The notes below the pieces were generated by a model. The model did not search any database, was not told where the DNA came from, and saw only the letters and a program-made list of their open reading frames with translations. Positions 13,743-28,700 of a stretch of DNA of 64,000 nucleotides are shown piece by piece (positions within the stretch are counted from its first letter, which is position 1; each line of letters begins with the position of its first letter). Both the position numbers and the translations under genes were made by a program. The stretch is from Anadara kagoshimensis (lineage: Eukaryota > Mollusca > Bivalvia > Arcoida > Arcidae): positions 72,839,252 to 72,903,251 of the forward strand of contig CM037861.1 of NCBI GenBank assembly GCA_021292105.1, written 5' to 3'.

Positions 13743-16700
13743 GGACGACGGACGCCGAGTGATGGCAAAAGCTCACATGGCCTTTAGGCCAGGTGAGCTA
13801 AAAACACCTCTGTAGTAAGTCATATATATATACCATATAGTGAAAATATGAAGGAAAACACCTCTGTAGTAAGTCATATATACCATATAGTGAAAATATG
13901 AAGGAAAACACCTCTGTAGTAAGTCATATATACCATATAGTGAAAATATGAAGGAAAACCCTCTGTAGTAAGTCATATATACCATATAGTGAACATATGA
14001 AGGAAAACACCTCTGTAGTAAGTCATATATACCATATAGTGAAAATATGAAGGAAAATGCCTCTGTAGTAAGTCATATATACCATATAGTGAAATATGAA
14101 GGAAAACACTTCTGTAGTAAGTCATATATACCATATAGTGAAAATATGAAGGAAAAATGCCATGTAGTAAGTCATATATACCATATAGTGAAAATATGAA
14201 GGAAAACCACTGTAGTAATCAATATACCATATAGTGAAATGTGAAGGAAAAACATTCTGTAGTAAGTCATATATACCATATAGTGAAACATATGAAAGAA
14301 AACCACCTCTGTAGTAAGTCATATATACCATATAGTGAACATATGAAGGAAAACACCTCTGTAGTAAGTCATATATACCATATAGTGAAATATGAAGGAA
14401 AATGCCACTGTAGTAAGTCATATATACCATATAGTGAAAAATATGAAGGAAAATGCCACTGTAGTAAGTCATATATACCATATAGTGAAAATATGAAGGA
14501 AAAATGCCACTGTAGTAAGTCATATATACCATATAGTGAAAATATGAAGGAAAACACTTCTGTAGTAAGTCATATTACCATATAGTGAAAATATGAAGGA
14601 AAACACTTCTGTAGTAAGTCATATATACCATATAGTGAAATATAGAAGGAAAACACTCTGTAGTAAGTCATATATACCATATAGTGAAAATATGAAGGAA
14701 AACACCTCTGTAGTAAGTCATATATACCTATAGTGAAAATATATAAGGAAAAAAACTCTGTAGTAAGTCATATATACCATATAGTGAAAATATGAAGAAG
14801 AAACATCTGTAGTAAGTCATATATATACTATATAGTGAAAATATGAAGGAAAACACCTCTGTAGTAAGTCATATATACCATATAGTGAAAATATGAAGGA
14901 AATGCCACTCTGTAGTAAGTCATATATACCATAGTAAACATATGAAGGAAAACACTCTGTAGTAAGTCATATATACCATATAGTGAAAATATGAAGGAAA
15001 AACCTCTGTAGTAAGTCATATATATACCATAGTGAACATATGAAGGAAAACATCTCTGTAGTAAGTCATATATACCATATAGTGAAAATTGAAGGAAAAC
15101 ACTTCTGTAGTAAGTCATATATACCATAATAGTGAACATATGAAGGAAAACACCTCTGTAGTAAGTCATATATACCATATAGTGAAAATATGAAGGAAAA
15201 CACCTCTGTAGTAAGTCATATATATACCATATAGTGAACATATGAAGGAAAACACCTCTGTAGTAAGTCATATAACCATATAGTGAAAATATGAAGGAAA
15301 ACACCTCTGTAGTAAGTCATATATACCATATAGTGAACATATGAAGAAAAAAACCTCTGTAGTAAGTAATATATACCATAAGTGAAAATATGAAGGAAAA
15401 CACTCTGTAGTAAGTCATATATACCATATAGTGAAAATAAGAAGGAAAACCTCTGTAGTAAGTCATATATACCATATAGTGAAAATATGAAGGAAAACAA
15501 CTCTGTAGTAAGTCATATATACCATATAGTGAAAATATGAAGGAAAACACTCTGTAGTAAGTCATATATTATACATATAGTGAAAATATAAAGGAAAACA
15601 ACTCTATAGTAAGTCATATATACCATATAGTGAAAATATGAAGGAAAACACTCTGTAGTAAGTCATATATATACTATAGTGAAAATATGAAGGAAAACAC
15701 TCTGTAGTAAGTCATATATACCATATAGTGAAAATATGAAGGAAAACCTCTGTAGTAAGTCATATATACCATAGTAAACATATGAAGGAAAACACCTCTG
15801 TAGTAAGTCATATATACCATATAGTGAAAATATGAAGGAAATACCTCTGTAGTAAGTCATATATACCATAGTGAACATATGAAGGAAAACATCTCTGTAG
15901 TAAGTCATATATACCATATAGTGAAAATATGAAGGAAAACACTTCTGTAGTAAGTCATATATACCATATAGTGAACAATGAAGGAAAACACCTCTGTAGT
16001 AAGTCATATATACCATATAGTGAAAATATGAAGGAAAACACCTCGTAGTAAGTCATATATACCATATAGTGAACATATGAAGGAAAACACCTCTGTAGTA
16101 AGTCATATATACCATATAGTGAAAATATAAAGGAAAACACCTCTGTAGTAAGTCATATATACCATATAGTGAACATATGAAGGAAACACCTCTGTAGTAA
16201 GTCATATATACCAAAGTGAAAATATGAAGGAAAACACCTCTGTAGTAAGTCATATATACCATATAGTGAAAATAAGAAGGAAAACCCTCTGTAGTAAGTC
16301 ATATATACCATATAGTGAAAATATGAAGGAAAACACCTCTGTAGTAAGTCTATATACCATAGAGTGAAAATATGAAGGAAAACACCTCTGTAGAAGTCAT
16401 ATATATACCATATAGTGAAAATATGAAGGAAAACACCTCTGTAGTAAGTCATATATACCAATAGTGAAAATATGAGGAAAAACACCTTTGTATAAAGTCA
16501 TATATACCATATGAACATATGAAGGAAAACCTCTGTAGTAAGTCATATATACCATATAGTGAACTATAGAAAAAAACACCTCTGTAGTAGTCATATATAC
16601 CATATAGTGAAAATATGAAGGAAAATGCCTCTGTAGTAAGTCATATATACATATAGTGAAAATATGAAGAAAACACCTCTGTAGTAAGTCATATATATAC

Positions 16701-19700
16701 ATATAGTGAAAATATGAAGGAAAACACCTCTAGTAAGTAATATATATACCATATAGTGAAAATATGAAGGAAAACACTCTGTAGTAAGTCATATATACCA
16801 TATAGTGAAAATATGAAGGAAAACACCTCTGTAGTAAGTCATATATACCATATAGGGAAAATATGAAGGAAAACACCTCTGTAGTAAGTCATATATACCA
16901 TATAGTGAAATATGAAGGAAAACACCTCTGTAGTAAGTCATATATACCATATAGTGAAAATATGAAGGAAAACACCTCTGTAGTAAGTCATATATACCAT
17001 ATAGTGAAATATGAAGGAAAACCTCTGTAGTAAGTCATATATACCATATAGTGAAAATAGAAGGAAAACACCTCTGTAGTAAGTCATATATACCATATAG
17101 TGGAAATATGAAGGAAAAGGCCACTGTAGTAAGTCATATATACCATATAGTGAAAATGTGAGGAAAACACTTCTGTAGTAAGTCATATATACCATATAGT
17201 GAACATATAAAGAAAGACTTTGTAGTAAGTCATATATACCATTTAGTGAAAATATGAAGGAAAACACCTCTGTAGTAAGTCATATATACCATATAGTGAA
17301 AATATGAAGCAAAACATCTCTGTAGTAAGTCATATATACCATATAGTGAAAATATGAAGAAAATGCCACTGTAGTAAGTCATATATACCATATAGTGAAA
17401 ATATGAAGGAAAATGCCACTGTAGTAAGTCATATATACCATATAGTGAAACTGTGAAGGAAAACACTTCTGTAGTAAGTCATATATACCATATAGTGAAC
17501 ATATGAAGGAAAACACTTCTGTAGTAAGTCATATATACCATATAGTGAACATATGAAGTTAAACACCTCTGTAGTAAGTCATATATATACCATATAGTGA
17601 AAATATGAAGGAAAATGCCACTGTAGTAAGTCATATATACCATATAGTGAAAATATGAAGGAAAATGCCACTGTAGTAAGTCATATATACCATATAGTGA
17701 AAATATGAAGGAAAATGCTACTGTAGTAAGTCATATATACCATATAGTGAAAATGTGAAGGAAAACACTTCTGTAGTAAGTCATATATACCATATAGTGA
17801 ACATATGAAGGAAAACACTTCTGTAGTAAGTCATATATACCATATAGTGAAAATATGAAGGAAAACACCTCTGTAGTAAGTCATATATATACCATATAGT
17901 GAAAATATGAAGGAAAACACCTCTGTAGTAAGTCATATATACCATATAGTGAAAATATGAAGGAAAACACTCTGTAGTAAGTCATATATACTATATAGTG
18001 AAAATATGAAGGAAAACACCTCTGTAGTAAGTCATATATACCATATAGTGAAAATATGAAGGAAAATGCCCTGTAGTAAGTCATATATACCATAGTGAAC
18101 ATATGAAGGAAAACACCTCTGTAGTAAGTCATATATACCATATATGAAATATGAAGGAAAACACCTCTGTAGTAAGTCATATATATACCATAGTGAACAT
18201 ATGAAGGAAAACATCTCTGTAGTAAGTCATATATACCATATAGTGAAAATGAAGGAAAACACTTCTGTAGTAAGTCATATATACCATATAGTGAAAATAT
18301 GAAGGAAAACACCTGTAGTAAGTCATATATACCATATAGTGAAAATATGAAGGAAAACATCTCTGTAGTAAGTCATATATACTATATAGTGAAAATATGA
18401 AGGAAAACCTCTGTAGTAAGTCATATATACCATATAGTGAAAATATGAAGGAAAATGCCACTGTAGTAAGTCATATATACCATAGTGAACATATGAAGGA
18501 AAACACCTCTGTAGTAAGTCATATATACCATATAGTGAAATATGAAGGAAAACACCTCTGTAGTAAGTCATATATACCATAGTGAACATATGAAGGAAAA
18601 CATCTCTGTAGTAAGTCATATATACCATATAGTGAAAATGTGAAGGAAAACACTTCTGTAGTAAGTCATATATACCATATAGTGAATATGAAGGAAACAC
18701 TTCTGTAGTAAGTCATATATATACTATATAGTGAACATATGAAGGAAACACCTCTGTAGTAAGTCATATACCATATAGTGAACATATGAAGGAAAACACC
18801 TCTGTAGTAAGTCATATATACCATATAGTGGAAATATGAAGGAAAACCCCTCTGTAGTAAGTCATATATACCATATAGTGAAAATATGAAGGAAAACCCC
18901 TCTGTAGTAAGTCATATATACCATATAGTGAAAATAAGAAGGAAAACCCCTCTGTAGTAAGTCATATATACCATATAGTGAAAATATGAGGGAAAAACCT
19001 CTGTAGTAAGTCATATATACCATATAGAGAAAATATGAAGGAAAACACCTCTGTAGTAAGTCATATATACCATATAGTGAAAATATGAAGGAAAACACCT
19101 CTGTAGTAAGTCATATATACCATATAGTGAAAATATGAAGGAAAACACCTCTGTATAAAGTCATATATACCATAGTGAACATATGAAGGAAAACACCTCT
19201 GTAGTAAGTCATATATACCATATAGTGAACATATGAAGGAAAACACCTCTGTAGTAAGTCATATATACCATATAGTGAACATATGAAGGAAAACACCTCT
19301 GTAGGAAGTCATATATACCACATAGTGAAAATATGAAGGAAAATGCCTCTGTAGTAAGTCATATATACCATATAGTGAAAATATGAAGGAAAATGCCTCT
19401 GTAGTAAGTCATATATATCATTTAGTGAAAATATGAAGGAAAACACCTCTGTAGTAAGTCATATATACCATATAGTGAAAATGTGAAGGAAAACACTTCT
19501 GTAGTAAGTCATATATACCATATAGTGAAAATGTGAAGGAAAACACTTCTGTAGTAAGTCATATATACCATATAGTGAACATATGAAGGAAAACACTTCT
19601 GTAGTAAGTCATATATACCATATAGTGAAAATATGAAGGAAAACACCTCTGTAGTAAGTCATATATACCATATAGTGAAAATATGAAGGAAAACACCTCT

Positions 19701-22700
19701 GTAGTAAGTCATATATACCATATAGTGAAAATATGAAGGAAAACACCTCTGTAGTAAGTCATATATACCATATAGTGGAAATATGAAGGAAAATGCCACT
19801 GTAGTAAGTCATATATACCATATAGTGAAAATGTGAAGGAAAACACTTCTGTAGTAAGTCATATATACCATATAGTGAACATATAAAGAAAGACTTCTGT
19901 AGTAAGTCATATATACCATTTAGTGAAAATATGAAGGAAAACACCTCTGTAGTAAGTCATATATACCATATAGTGAAAATATGAAGCAAAACACTCTGTA
20001 GTAAGTCATATATACCATATAGTGAAAATATGAAGGAAAACACTGTAGTAAGTCATATATACCATATAGTGAAATATGAAGGAAAAGCCACTGTAGTAAG
20101 TCATATATACCATATAGTGAAAATGTGAAGGAAAACACTTCTGTAGTAAGTCATATATACCATATAGTGAACATATGAAGGAAAACACTTCTGTAGTAAG
20201 TCATATATACCATATAGTGAACATATGAAGGAAAACACCTCTGTAGTAAGTATATATACCATATAGTGAAAATATGAAGGAAAACACCTCTGTAGTAAGT
20301 CATATATACCATATAGTGAAAATATGAAGGAAAACAACTCTGTAGTAAGTCATATATACCATATAGTGAAAATATGAAGGAAAACATCTCTGTAGTAAGT
20401 CATATATACTATATAGTGAAAATATGAAGGAAACACCTCTGTAGTAAGTCATATATACCATATAGTGAAAATATGAAGGAAAATGCCACTGTAGTAAGTC
20501 ATATATACCATAGTGAACATATGAAGGAAAACACCTCTGTAGTAAGTCATATATACCATAATGAAAATATGAAGGAAAACACCTCTGTAGTAAGTCATAT
20601 ATATACCATAGTGAAACATATGAAGGAAAACATCTCTGTAGTAAGTCATATATACCATATAGTGAAATGTGAAGGAAAACACTTCTGTAGTAAGTCATAT
20701 AACCATATAGTGAACATATGAAGGAAAACACCTCTGTAGTAAGTCATATATACCATATAGTGAAAATATGAAGGAAAACATCTCTGTAGTAAGTCATATA
20801 TATACTATATAGTGAAAATATGAAGGAAAACACCTCTGTAGTAAGTCATATATACCATATAGTGAAATATGAAGGAAAATGCCACTGTAGTAAGTCATAT
20901 ATACCATAGTGAACATATGAAGGAAAACACCTCTGTAGTAAGTCATATATACCATATAGTGAAAATATGAAGGAAAACACCTCTGTAGTAAGTCATATAT
21001 ATACCATAGTGAACATATGAAGGAAAACATCTCTGTAGTAAGTCATATATACCATATAGTGAAAATGTGAAGGAAAACACTTCTGTAGTAAGTCATATAT
21101 ACCATATAGTGAACATATGAAGGAAAACACTCTGTAGTAAGTCATATATATACCATAGTGAACATATGAAGGAAAACACCTCTGTAGTAAGTCATAATAC
21201 CATATAGTGAACATATGAAGGAAAACACCTCTGTAGTAAGTCATATATACCATATAGTGGAAATATGAAGGAAAACCCTCTGTAGTAAGTCATATATACC
21301 ATATAGTGAAATATGAAGGAAAACCTCTGTAGTAAGTCATATATACCATATAGTGAAAATAAGAAGGAAAACCCTCTGTAGTAAGTCATATATACCATAT
21401 AGTGAAAAATGAGGGAAAACACCTCTGTAGTAAGTCATATATACCATATAGAGAAATATGAAGGAAAACACCTCTGTAGTAAGTCATATATATACCATAT
21501 AGTGAAAATATGAAGGAAACACCTCTGTAGTAAGTCATATATACCATATAGTGAAAATATGAAGGAAAACACCTCTGTATAAAGTCATATATACCATAGT
21601 GAACATATGAAGGAAAACACCTCTGTAGTAAGTCATATTATACCATATAGTGAACATATGAAGGAAAACACCTCTGTAGTAAGTCATATATACCATATAG
21701 TGAACATATGAAGGAAAACACCTCTGTAGGAAGTCATATATACACATAGTGAAATATGAAGGAAAAATGCCTCTGTAGTAAGTCATATATACCATATAGT
21801 GAAAATATGAAGGAAAATGCCTCTGTAGTAAGTCATATATATCATTTAGTGAAATATGAAGGAAAAACCTCTGTAGTAAGTCATATATATCATATAGTGA
21901 ACATATGAAGGAAAACACCTCTGTAGTAAGTCATCATATATACTATATAGTGAACATATGAAGGAAAACACCTCTGTAGTAAGTCATATATATACTATAT
22001 AGTGAAAATATGAAGGAAAACACCTCTGTAGTAAGTCATATATATCATATAGTGAAACATATGAAGGAAAACACCTCTGTAGTAAGTCATATATATACTA
22101 TATAGTGAACATATGAAGGAAAACACCTCTGTAGTAAGTCATATATACCATATAGTGAACATATAAAGGAAAACACCTCTGTAGTAAGTCATATATATAC
22201 ATATAGTGAAAATATGAAGGAAAACATCTCTGTAGTAAGTCATATATACCATATAGTGAAAATATGAAGGAAAATGCCACTGTAGTAAGTCATATATCCA
22301 TATAGTGAAAATGTGAAGGAAAACACCTCTGTAGTAAGTCATATATACCATATAGTGAAAATATGAAGGAAAACACCTCTGTATAAGTCATATATACCAT
22401 ATAGTGAACATATAAAGGAAAACACCTCTGTAGTAAGTCATATATATCATATAGTGAACATATGAAGGAAAACCATATTTTGATGGAAACTTTTTAATTA
22501 CATGTAAATTTTTTTTTTTTGATTTTTAGGGGTTTTCAGTAATACAAGTATCAGCATTAGATGGAGATAGAGGTGTTCCAAACAGCTTAGAGTATAGTTT
22601 TATAAGAGGTATTTAAAGATTATTTTGTTACAATTCAAAAACTTGTGTGGCAGGAGACAAGTTTGATGAAACTGCTGTAAAATTATCCTAAAATTGTATC

Positions 22701-25700
22701 ACTTACTGTATAATTGTTTGTATTTACAGGGTTTTTGTCTGTATCATAGATAGGACTTCTACTGATTAAAATACAAGGGTGACTTTCATTTAACTACTTA
22801 TATAGACTTCAATCATTTTTAAATTGGAACTGGCCTCATAACTTCATTAAATGTTCATTCTTGTACCTTGCATGTACAAACATTCAGATATATATAAACT
22901 GCCAGTGTAACTACCCCAAGCTGACCTTGATGGTTGACAATATTATGTAGTGGTCATTACATAACTATTCTAATGGAAGTTCTGAGAAAAAATTATTGCA
23001 TCAGAATGAAGACAATAGTAGAGGTATTTGTTTGTCAGAAACTGATGGCTGAAGTGTAAAACTTTGTCCCCACAGATTTAAACAACTACATGTCTTATCA
23101 ATTCATTCAGTGTAATAAGGAACACAAATTAACAATTATTTTTGTAACATTCAGATGAGTTTGAGATTGTGTTCACTTCTCTTGAGAATGAAATATTTAG
23201 TAAGGTATAAACTATTGAGGACTGAGATGTTATGTAACTTTATATTTTACACAATTACTTATCCCTGATTATTTGTGTAATATATATAACCATTCATTTC
23301 TCTGTTACTGTAGGCGACTATCAGAATTTTGAACTTAACAAAACAACTGGCTGGATCACAATTAAGCATGCTCTTGACAGAGATGAGGAGAAGTCCGTAA
23401 AAGAGGTGGAGTTTACGCCATGCATGTTCAGGTGAGTAAAACATCATATCTTCCATATCTGCTCATGTAAGATAGGGATCTCACATGACCTTTAGTGACA
23501 TCACAATCAAAAGACAATAACATGACATCATCATATGAGGAACCTGACGTCATCTTGTAGGAAAATGACATCTAATTCTTTAAAATTTAGAAATTTTGAG
23601 TGTGTCTCAAATGTTAAATATTGCATTTTTGAATGAATGACGTAGTTTTGTAGTTATACATTTAGTATATGTCACCAAGCTAAATTTGTTGACATTGATT
23701 TAATTTAATTTTATTTATTTTTTCTAACTTGAAGATTGAACTCTTTTGAAATAATTTTATTTCTCTATGGTAGGTAGGTGGATTCTGGTTTATCCAAAAC
23801 CACACCTATCACAATCCTGTACCTAATGGTCTAATATCTATGTATATTCTCTATATATCTCAATTTTTACATATCCCTATATATAAGTAAACATTAATTG
23901 ACATCAGATTATCTTAATTACTTAGTGACCGTTATGGTCATGGCACAGAAATTCACCTGTCACAGCCACTAGTCTTGTAATGAGATTATCCAACTGAGAA
24001 TTATTGATTAAACTACAGGTAAAATTAAGTTAATTGAATTAATAAATGTCATAAGATAAGTATCTATAATTAAAATCCAAATGAAATAAGAATGTAATGT
24101 CAATAATTTTCCAGTGAATGAAATATTTAAACAAAATTCTTTAAAATATTAAAATTAATGTCCAAAATATATGAAAAATAAATAAATTAAATTAAATCAA
24201 TGTCAACAAATTTAGCTTGGTGACATAAACCAAAATCTGGTACAATCTTTCCAATGGCCATATTTATTTTAAAGTAGAATGTCGAATTACAAAGTTAGAT
24301 TTTACAAACATGGCGTTAATGTCTATGATAATCATACTTGATGCTATATTGGCACTAAAATGGAAGAAAAATAATCCATTATGAGTGTATCCATGTAGGA
24401 AAGGGACATCTCACCCTTGGGTTGAACATTTCTGGTCAGAGACTCGGAAAGTCTCATTTCTGACTGAAATGTTCAACCCCTAGGCAGAGATGTCTCTATC
24501 CTACATGGATACTCATAATGGATTCTTATAATCTGGTGGGTGAGTAAACTAATGCTTGGATTAATAAATTGATGATATAATTTGTAAATAGATTTATGGC
24601 ATATTAATTCGTTGAATTTATTTTCCAGTATATATGTGTGTTACCATGTTCTGTACAAACTGTATATATGTTTTAGTTAAGTATAACTTAAGTCAGTGAA
24701 TCTTGATATATCATAACATACTAGTATTTGAAACCAAATGATAATTAAATTTATAACTTGTCTTTTAAAGGCATCAGAAATCGTGAAACCAGGACAGTAT
24801 AATGTTGGGAATACCTCTGCTTCTACACTTGTCACAATCACAGTGACGGACATCAATGACAATGCACCGAGATTTCAGAAAAGTTTATATAATGCAACTA
24901 TATTTGAGAACATGCAGAGAGGTGTACCAATAACTTTTACTGGTTCTACACTAAGTCTTATGTCAGTCAGTGACATCGATCAAGTAAGTAATCAACGGAA
25001 TTGTTATAACCCCACAAACAAAGTCTGTTTGTATATCCATCTGCTTGTCTGTATGTCCATCTGTCTATTTGTCGGTTTCTGTCTGCCTGTATGTCTGTCT
25101 GTCTGTTTATACATCTGTCTGTCTATCTGCCTGTATGTCCATCTGTATGTCTGTCTGTTTATCCATCTGTATCTCTGTCGGTGTACTGGTTCTATGCTAA
25201 GTCTTATGTCAATCAGTGACATCGATCAAGTGAGAAATCAACTGGATTGTTATAACCCCTCCAAACAAAGTCTGTCTCTGTATGTCCATTTGTCTGTCTG
25301 TTTGTTCTACACTAAGTCTAATGTCTTTGTGTGACATCGATCAAGTGTGAAATCAACTGGATTGTTATAACCGCTCCAAACAAAGTCTGTCTCTGTATGT
25401 CCATTTGTCTGTCTGTTTGTTCTACACTAAGTCTAATGTCTTTGTGTGACATCGATCAAGTGTGAAATCAACTGGATTGTTATAACCGCTCCAAACAAAG
25501 TCTGTCTCTGTATGTCCATTTGTCTGTCTGTTTGTTCTATACTAAGTCTAATGTCTTTGTGTGACATTGATCAAGTGAGTAATCAACTAGATTGTTATAA
25601 CCGCTCCAAACAAAGTCTGTCTCTGTATGTCCATTGTCTGTCTGTTTGTTCTACACTAAGTCTAATGTCTTTGTGTGACATCGATCAAGTGTGAAATCAA

Positions 25701-28700
25701 CTGGATTGTTATAACCCCTCCAAACAAAGTCTGTCTCTGTATGTCCATTTGTCTGTCTGTTTGTTCTACACTAAGTCTAATGTCTTTGTGTGACATCGAT
25801 CAAGTGAGAAATCAACTGGATTGTTATAACCGCTCCAAACAAAGTCTGTCTGTGTATGTCCATTTGTCTGTCTGTTTGTTCTACACTAAGTCTAATGTCT
25901 TTGTGTGACATCGATAAAGTGTGAAATCAACTGGATTGTTATAACCGCTCCAAACAAAGTCTGTCTGTGTATGTCCATTTGTCTGTCTGTTTGTTCTACA
26001 CTAAGTCTAATGTCTTTGTGTGACATCGATCAAGTGTGAAATCAACTGGATTGTTATAACCCCTCAAAACAAAGTCTGTCTCTGTATGTCCATTTGTCTG
26101 TCTGTTTGTTCTACACTAAGTCTAATGTCTTTGTGTGACATCATCAAGTGTGAAATCAACTGGATTGTTATAACCTCCAAACAAAGTCTGTCTCTGTATG
26201 TCCATTTGTCTGTCTGTTTGTTCGACACTAAGTCTAATGTCTTTGTGTGACATCGATCAAGTGTGAAATCAACTGGATTGTTATAACCGCTCCAAACAAA
26301 GTCTGTCTCTGTATGTCCATTTGTCTGTCTGTTTGTTCTACACTAAGTCTAATGTCTTTGTGTGACATCGATCAAGTGTGAAATCAACTGGATTGTTATA
26401 CCCTCCAAACAAAGTCTGTCTCTGTATGTCCATTTGTCTGTCTGTTTGTTCTACACTAAGTCTAATGTCTTTGTGTGACATCGATCAAGTGTGAAATCAA
26501 CTGGATTGTTATAACCGCTCCAAACAAAGTCTGTCTCTGTATGTCCATTTGTCTGTCTGTTTGTTCTACACTAAGTCTAATGTCTTTGTGTGACATCGAT
26601 CAAGTGTGAAATCAACTGGATTGTTATAACCGCTCCAAACAAAGTCTGTCTCTGTATGTCCATTTGTCTGTCTGTTTGTTCTACACTAAGTCTAATGTCT
26701 TTGTGTGACATCGATCAAGTGTGAAATCAACTGGATTGTTATAACCGCTCCAAACAAAGTCTGTCTCTGTATGTCCATTTGTCTGTCTGTTTGTTCTACA
26801 CTAAGTCTAATGCTTTGTGTGACATCGATCAAGTGTGAAATCAACTGGATTGTTATAACCGCTCCAAACAAAGTCTGTCTCTGTATGTCCATTTGTCTGT
26901 CTGTTTGTTCTACACTAAGTCTAATGTCTTTGTGTGACATCGATCAAGTGTGAAATCAACTGGATTGTTATAACCCCTCCAAACAAAGTCTGTCTCTGTA
27001 TGTCCATTTGTCTGTCTGTTTGTTCTACACTAAGTCTAATGTCTTTGTGTGACATCGATCAAGTGTGAAATCAACTGGATTGTTATAACCCTCCAAACAA
27101 AGTCTGTCTCTGTATGTCCATTTGTCTGTCTGTTTGTTCTACACTAAGTCTAATGTCTTTGTTGACATCGATCAAGTGTGAAATCAACTGGATTGTTATA
27201 ACCGCTCCAAACAAAGTCTGTCTCTGTATGTCCATTTGTCTGTCTGTTTGTTCTACACTAAGTCTAATGTCTTTGTGTGACATCGATCAAGTGTGAAATC
27301 AACTGGATTGTTATAACCGCTCCAAACAAAGTCTGTCTCTGTATGTCCATTTGTCTGTCTGTTTGTTCTACACTAAGTCTAATGTCTTTGTGTGACATCG
27401 ATCAAGTGTGAAATCAACTGGATTGTTATAACCGCTCCAAACAAAGTCTGTCTCTGTATGTCCATTTGTCTGTCTGTTTGTTCTACACTAAGTCTAATGT
27501 CTTTGTGTGACATCGATCAAGTGTGAAATCAACTGGATTGTTATAACCGCTCCAAACAAAGTCTGTCTCTGTATGTCCATTTGTCTGTCTGTTTGTTCTA
27601 CACTAAGTCTAATGTCTTTGTGTGACATCGATCAAGTGTGAAATCAACTGGATTGTTATAACCGCTCCAAACAAAGTCTGTCTCTGTATGTCCATTTGTC
27701 TGTCTGTTTGTTCTACACTAAGTCTAATGTCTTTGTGTGACATCGATCAAGTGTGAAATCAACTCATTGTTATAACCGCTCCAAACAAAGTCTGTCTCTG
27801 TATGTCCATTTGTCTGTCTGTTTGTTCTACACTAAGTCTAATGTCTTTGTGTGACATCGATCAAGTGTGAAATCAACTCAATTGTTATAACCGCTCCAAA
27901 CAAAGTCTGTCTCTGTATGTCCATTTGTCTGTCTGTTTGTTCTACACTAAGTCTAATGTCTTTGTGTGACATCGATCAAGTGTGAAATCAACTCAATTGT
28001 TATAACCGCTCCAAACAAAGTCTGTCTCTGTATGTCCATTTGTCTGTCTGTTTGTTCTACACTAAGTCTAATGTCTTTGTGACATCGATCAAGTGAAATC
28101 AACTGGATTGTTATAACCGCTCCAAACAAAGTCTGTCTCTGTATGTCCATTTGTCTGTCTGTTTGTTCTACACTAAGTCTAATGTCTTTGTGTGACATCG
28201 ATCAAGTGTGAAATCAACTGGATTGTTATAACCTCCAAACAAAGTCTGTCTCTGTATGTCCATTTGTCTGTCTGTTTGTTCTACACTAAGTCTAATGTCT
28301 TTGTGTGACATCGATCAAGTAGAAATCAACTGGATTGTTATAACCCTCCAAACAAAGTCTGTCTCTGTATGTCCATTTGTCTGTCTGTTTGTTCTACACT
28401 AAGTCTAATGTCTTTGTGTGACATCGATCAAGTAACTAATCTAAACTTTTAGTGTGATCCATCTTCTTTGTAATGTTTCTGGTCGAGTGTTTTGTATTGC
28501 ATAATATTGACATCTGATGTCATTAAGACAGAGCTACTTCCTTACACTGATATACAGAAGTCACAGTAATATTGGTAAGCACAGTTCATTATGATGTCAT
28601 CACAAGGTGATATCAGTAAATTCTTAGAGTATCATGACTCAGTATTCTTATTGGTGTTAATCAATTAAATTTTTCAATGATCAGTTAAACTACTTGCAAA

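Noticed and set aside
2374-22351. Dozens of open frames of 60-160 codons, mostly minus strand, rich in FSFIFSLYGIYDLLQ-type repeats
   Set aside because: They are shadows of the 50-bp exon/donor array; they shift with unit-length changes, lack initiation context and lie inside an intron of a plus-strand gene.
2131-22473. CRISPR array
   Set aside because: Units are directly adjacent with no unique spacers, in a spliced animal gene.
26692-28198. Plus- and minus-strand frames in the 115-bp array as extra cadherin exons (repeated MSLCDIDQV)
   Set aside because: Copies of the end of exon 4 without an acceptor before them; frames are broken by unit-length changes.
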